Part shown: positions 6,782 through 6,898 of the stretch, piece by piece
Numbering within the stretch: the stretch's first letter is position 1
Layout of the letters: every line of letters starts with the position of its first letter
Assembly (NCBI GenBank): GCA_000434935.1
Contig: FR882199.1
Coordinates: forward strand, 33,812 to 40,709
DNA: 6,898 bases
Source of the DNA: Bacteroides sp. CAG:709
GTDB taxonomy: Bacteria > Bacteroidota > Bacteroidia > Bacteroidales > UBA932
Direction of reading: 5' to 3'
Translations under genes and position numbers: made by a program
Notes under the pieces: model-generated
What the model was told of the DNA's origin: nothing
The model's input: only the letters and a program-made list of their open reading frames with translations
The model's database searches: none

Positions 6782-6898
6782 CGGCGAGTTCTGGGGTTGA
6801 TTGGCCCCGACATGGAGCCGCGAGGTCTTTGGTGTCCCGGATGCCTGGTCTCACGAGATAACATGGGGGCAGCGGTTATCCTCGTCGGGCCGAGGAGA
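6782..6898 (+). other. Non-coding stretch with potential RNA structure after the terminator (cut by window end)
   Basis: No convincing gene is found here. Several inverted repeats are visible. CGGC 6782-6785 can pair with GCCG 6817-6820, enclosing GGGG 6793-6796 with CCCC 6805-6808. GATAAC 6857-6862 pairs with GTTATC 6875-6880, extended by ACGA 6853-6856 with TCGT 6882-6885 across one bulged C. TCCTCG 6879-6884 pairs with CGAGGA 6891-6896 around a six-base loop. The last two share bases and exclude each other. This could be the 5' part of a structured RNA or a leader with alternative folds, but no known RNA family is recognised and chance pairing in GC-rich DNA is possible. A 29-codon open frame from ATG 6812 runs off the end but has no support. 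Confidence 0.28.

Noticed and set aside
6793..6816. Resemblance of a GGGG...CGACA stretch to the 5' end of tmRNA
   Set aside because: The conserved TTCGAC core is not intact, spacing differs, and no tag-coding region or T-arm is visible in the remaining bases.
6812..6898. Open frame from ATG 6812 to the window end (29 codons)
   Set aside because: It is too short to judge, lies over the inverted repeats, lacks a signal peptide or family pattern, and is open by chance as easily as by coding.
1..6898. Mobile element, CRISPR array, tRNA or rRNA gene
   Set aside because: No terminal inverted repeats, transposase motifs, spaced direct repeats, tRNA T-arm or rRNA segments were seen on either strand.

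Overview
The window looks like a chromosomal piece from a Bacteroidota bacterium, most likely order Bacteroidales. The evidence is a set of BACON domains, DUF1573, Bacteroidota-style lipoprotein signals (Cys followed by Lys/Asn and acidic residues), leucine-rich-repeat (LRR) surface proteins, a lipoprotein subtilase with an S8 core typical of this phylum, and starts without a well-placed Shine-Dalgarno sequence. Base composition is close to half G+C by eye, and codon use is even across the genes. The genus cannot be settled from the sequence alone.

Six genes lie on the + strand, separated by only 9 to 14 bases, and no promoter is visible between them, so they read as the distal part of one operon that begins upstream of the window. 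In order they are: an LRR protein cut off at its 5' end (1-1459); a BACON-BACON-LRR lipoprotein (1472-3139); a subtilisin-like (S8) serine protease lipoprotein with a prodomain and a C-terminal Ig-like domain (3149-5182); a periplasmic DUF1573 protein (5195-5977); a small lipocalin-like lipoprotein (5992-6504); and a 62-residue two-helix membrane protein resembling the PLDc_N domain (6516-6704). A strong intrinsic terminator (6730-6773) closes the unit.

The last 125 bases (6774-6898) hold no convincing gene. They can fold into several hairpins, two of which exclude each other, so they may be the start of a structured RNA or the leader of the next gene, which is cut by the window edge.

All complete genes carry an export signal or membrane segments. 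A reasonable inference is a cell-envelope module: two LRR proteins and a BACON scaffold as binding partners, an outer-membrane protease as the catalytic part, and small envelope accessory proteins. The substrate is unknown. The combination is the most interesting aspect of the window. The individual families are known, and nothing here proves a new system.
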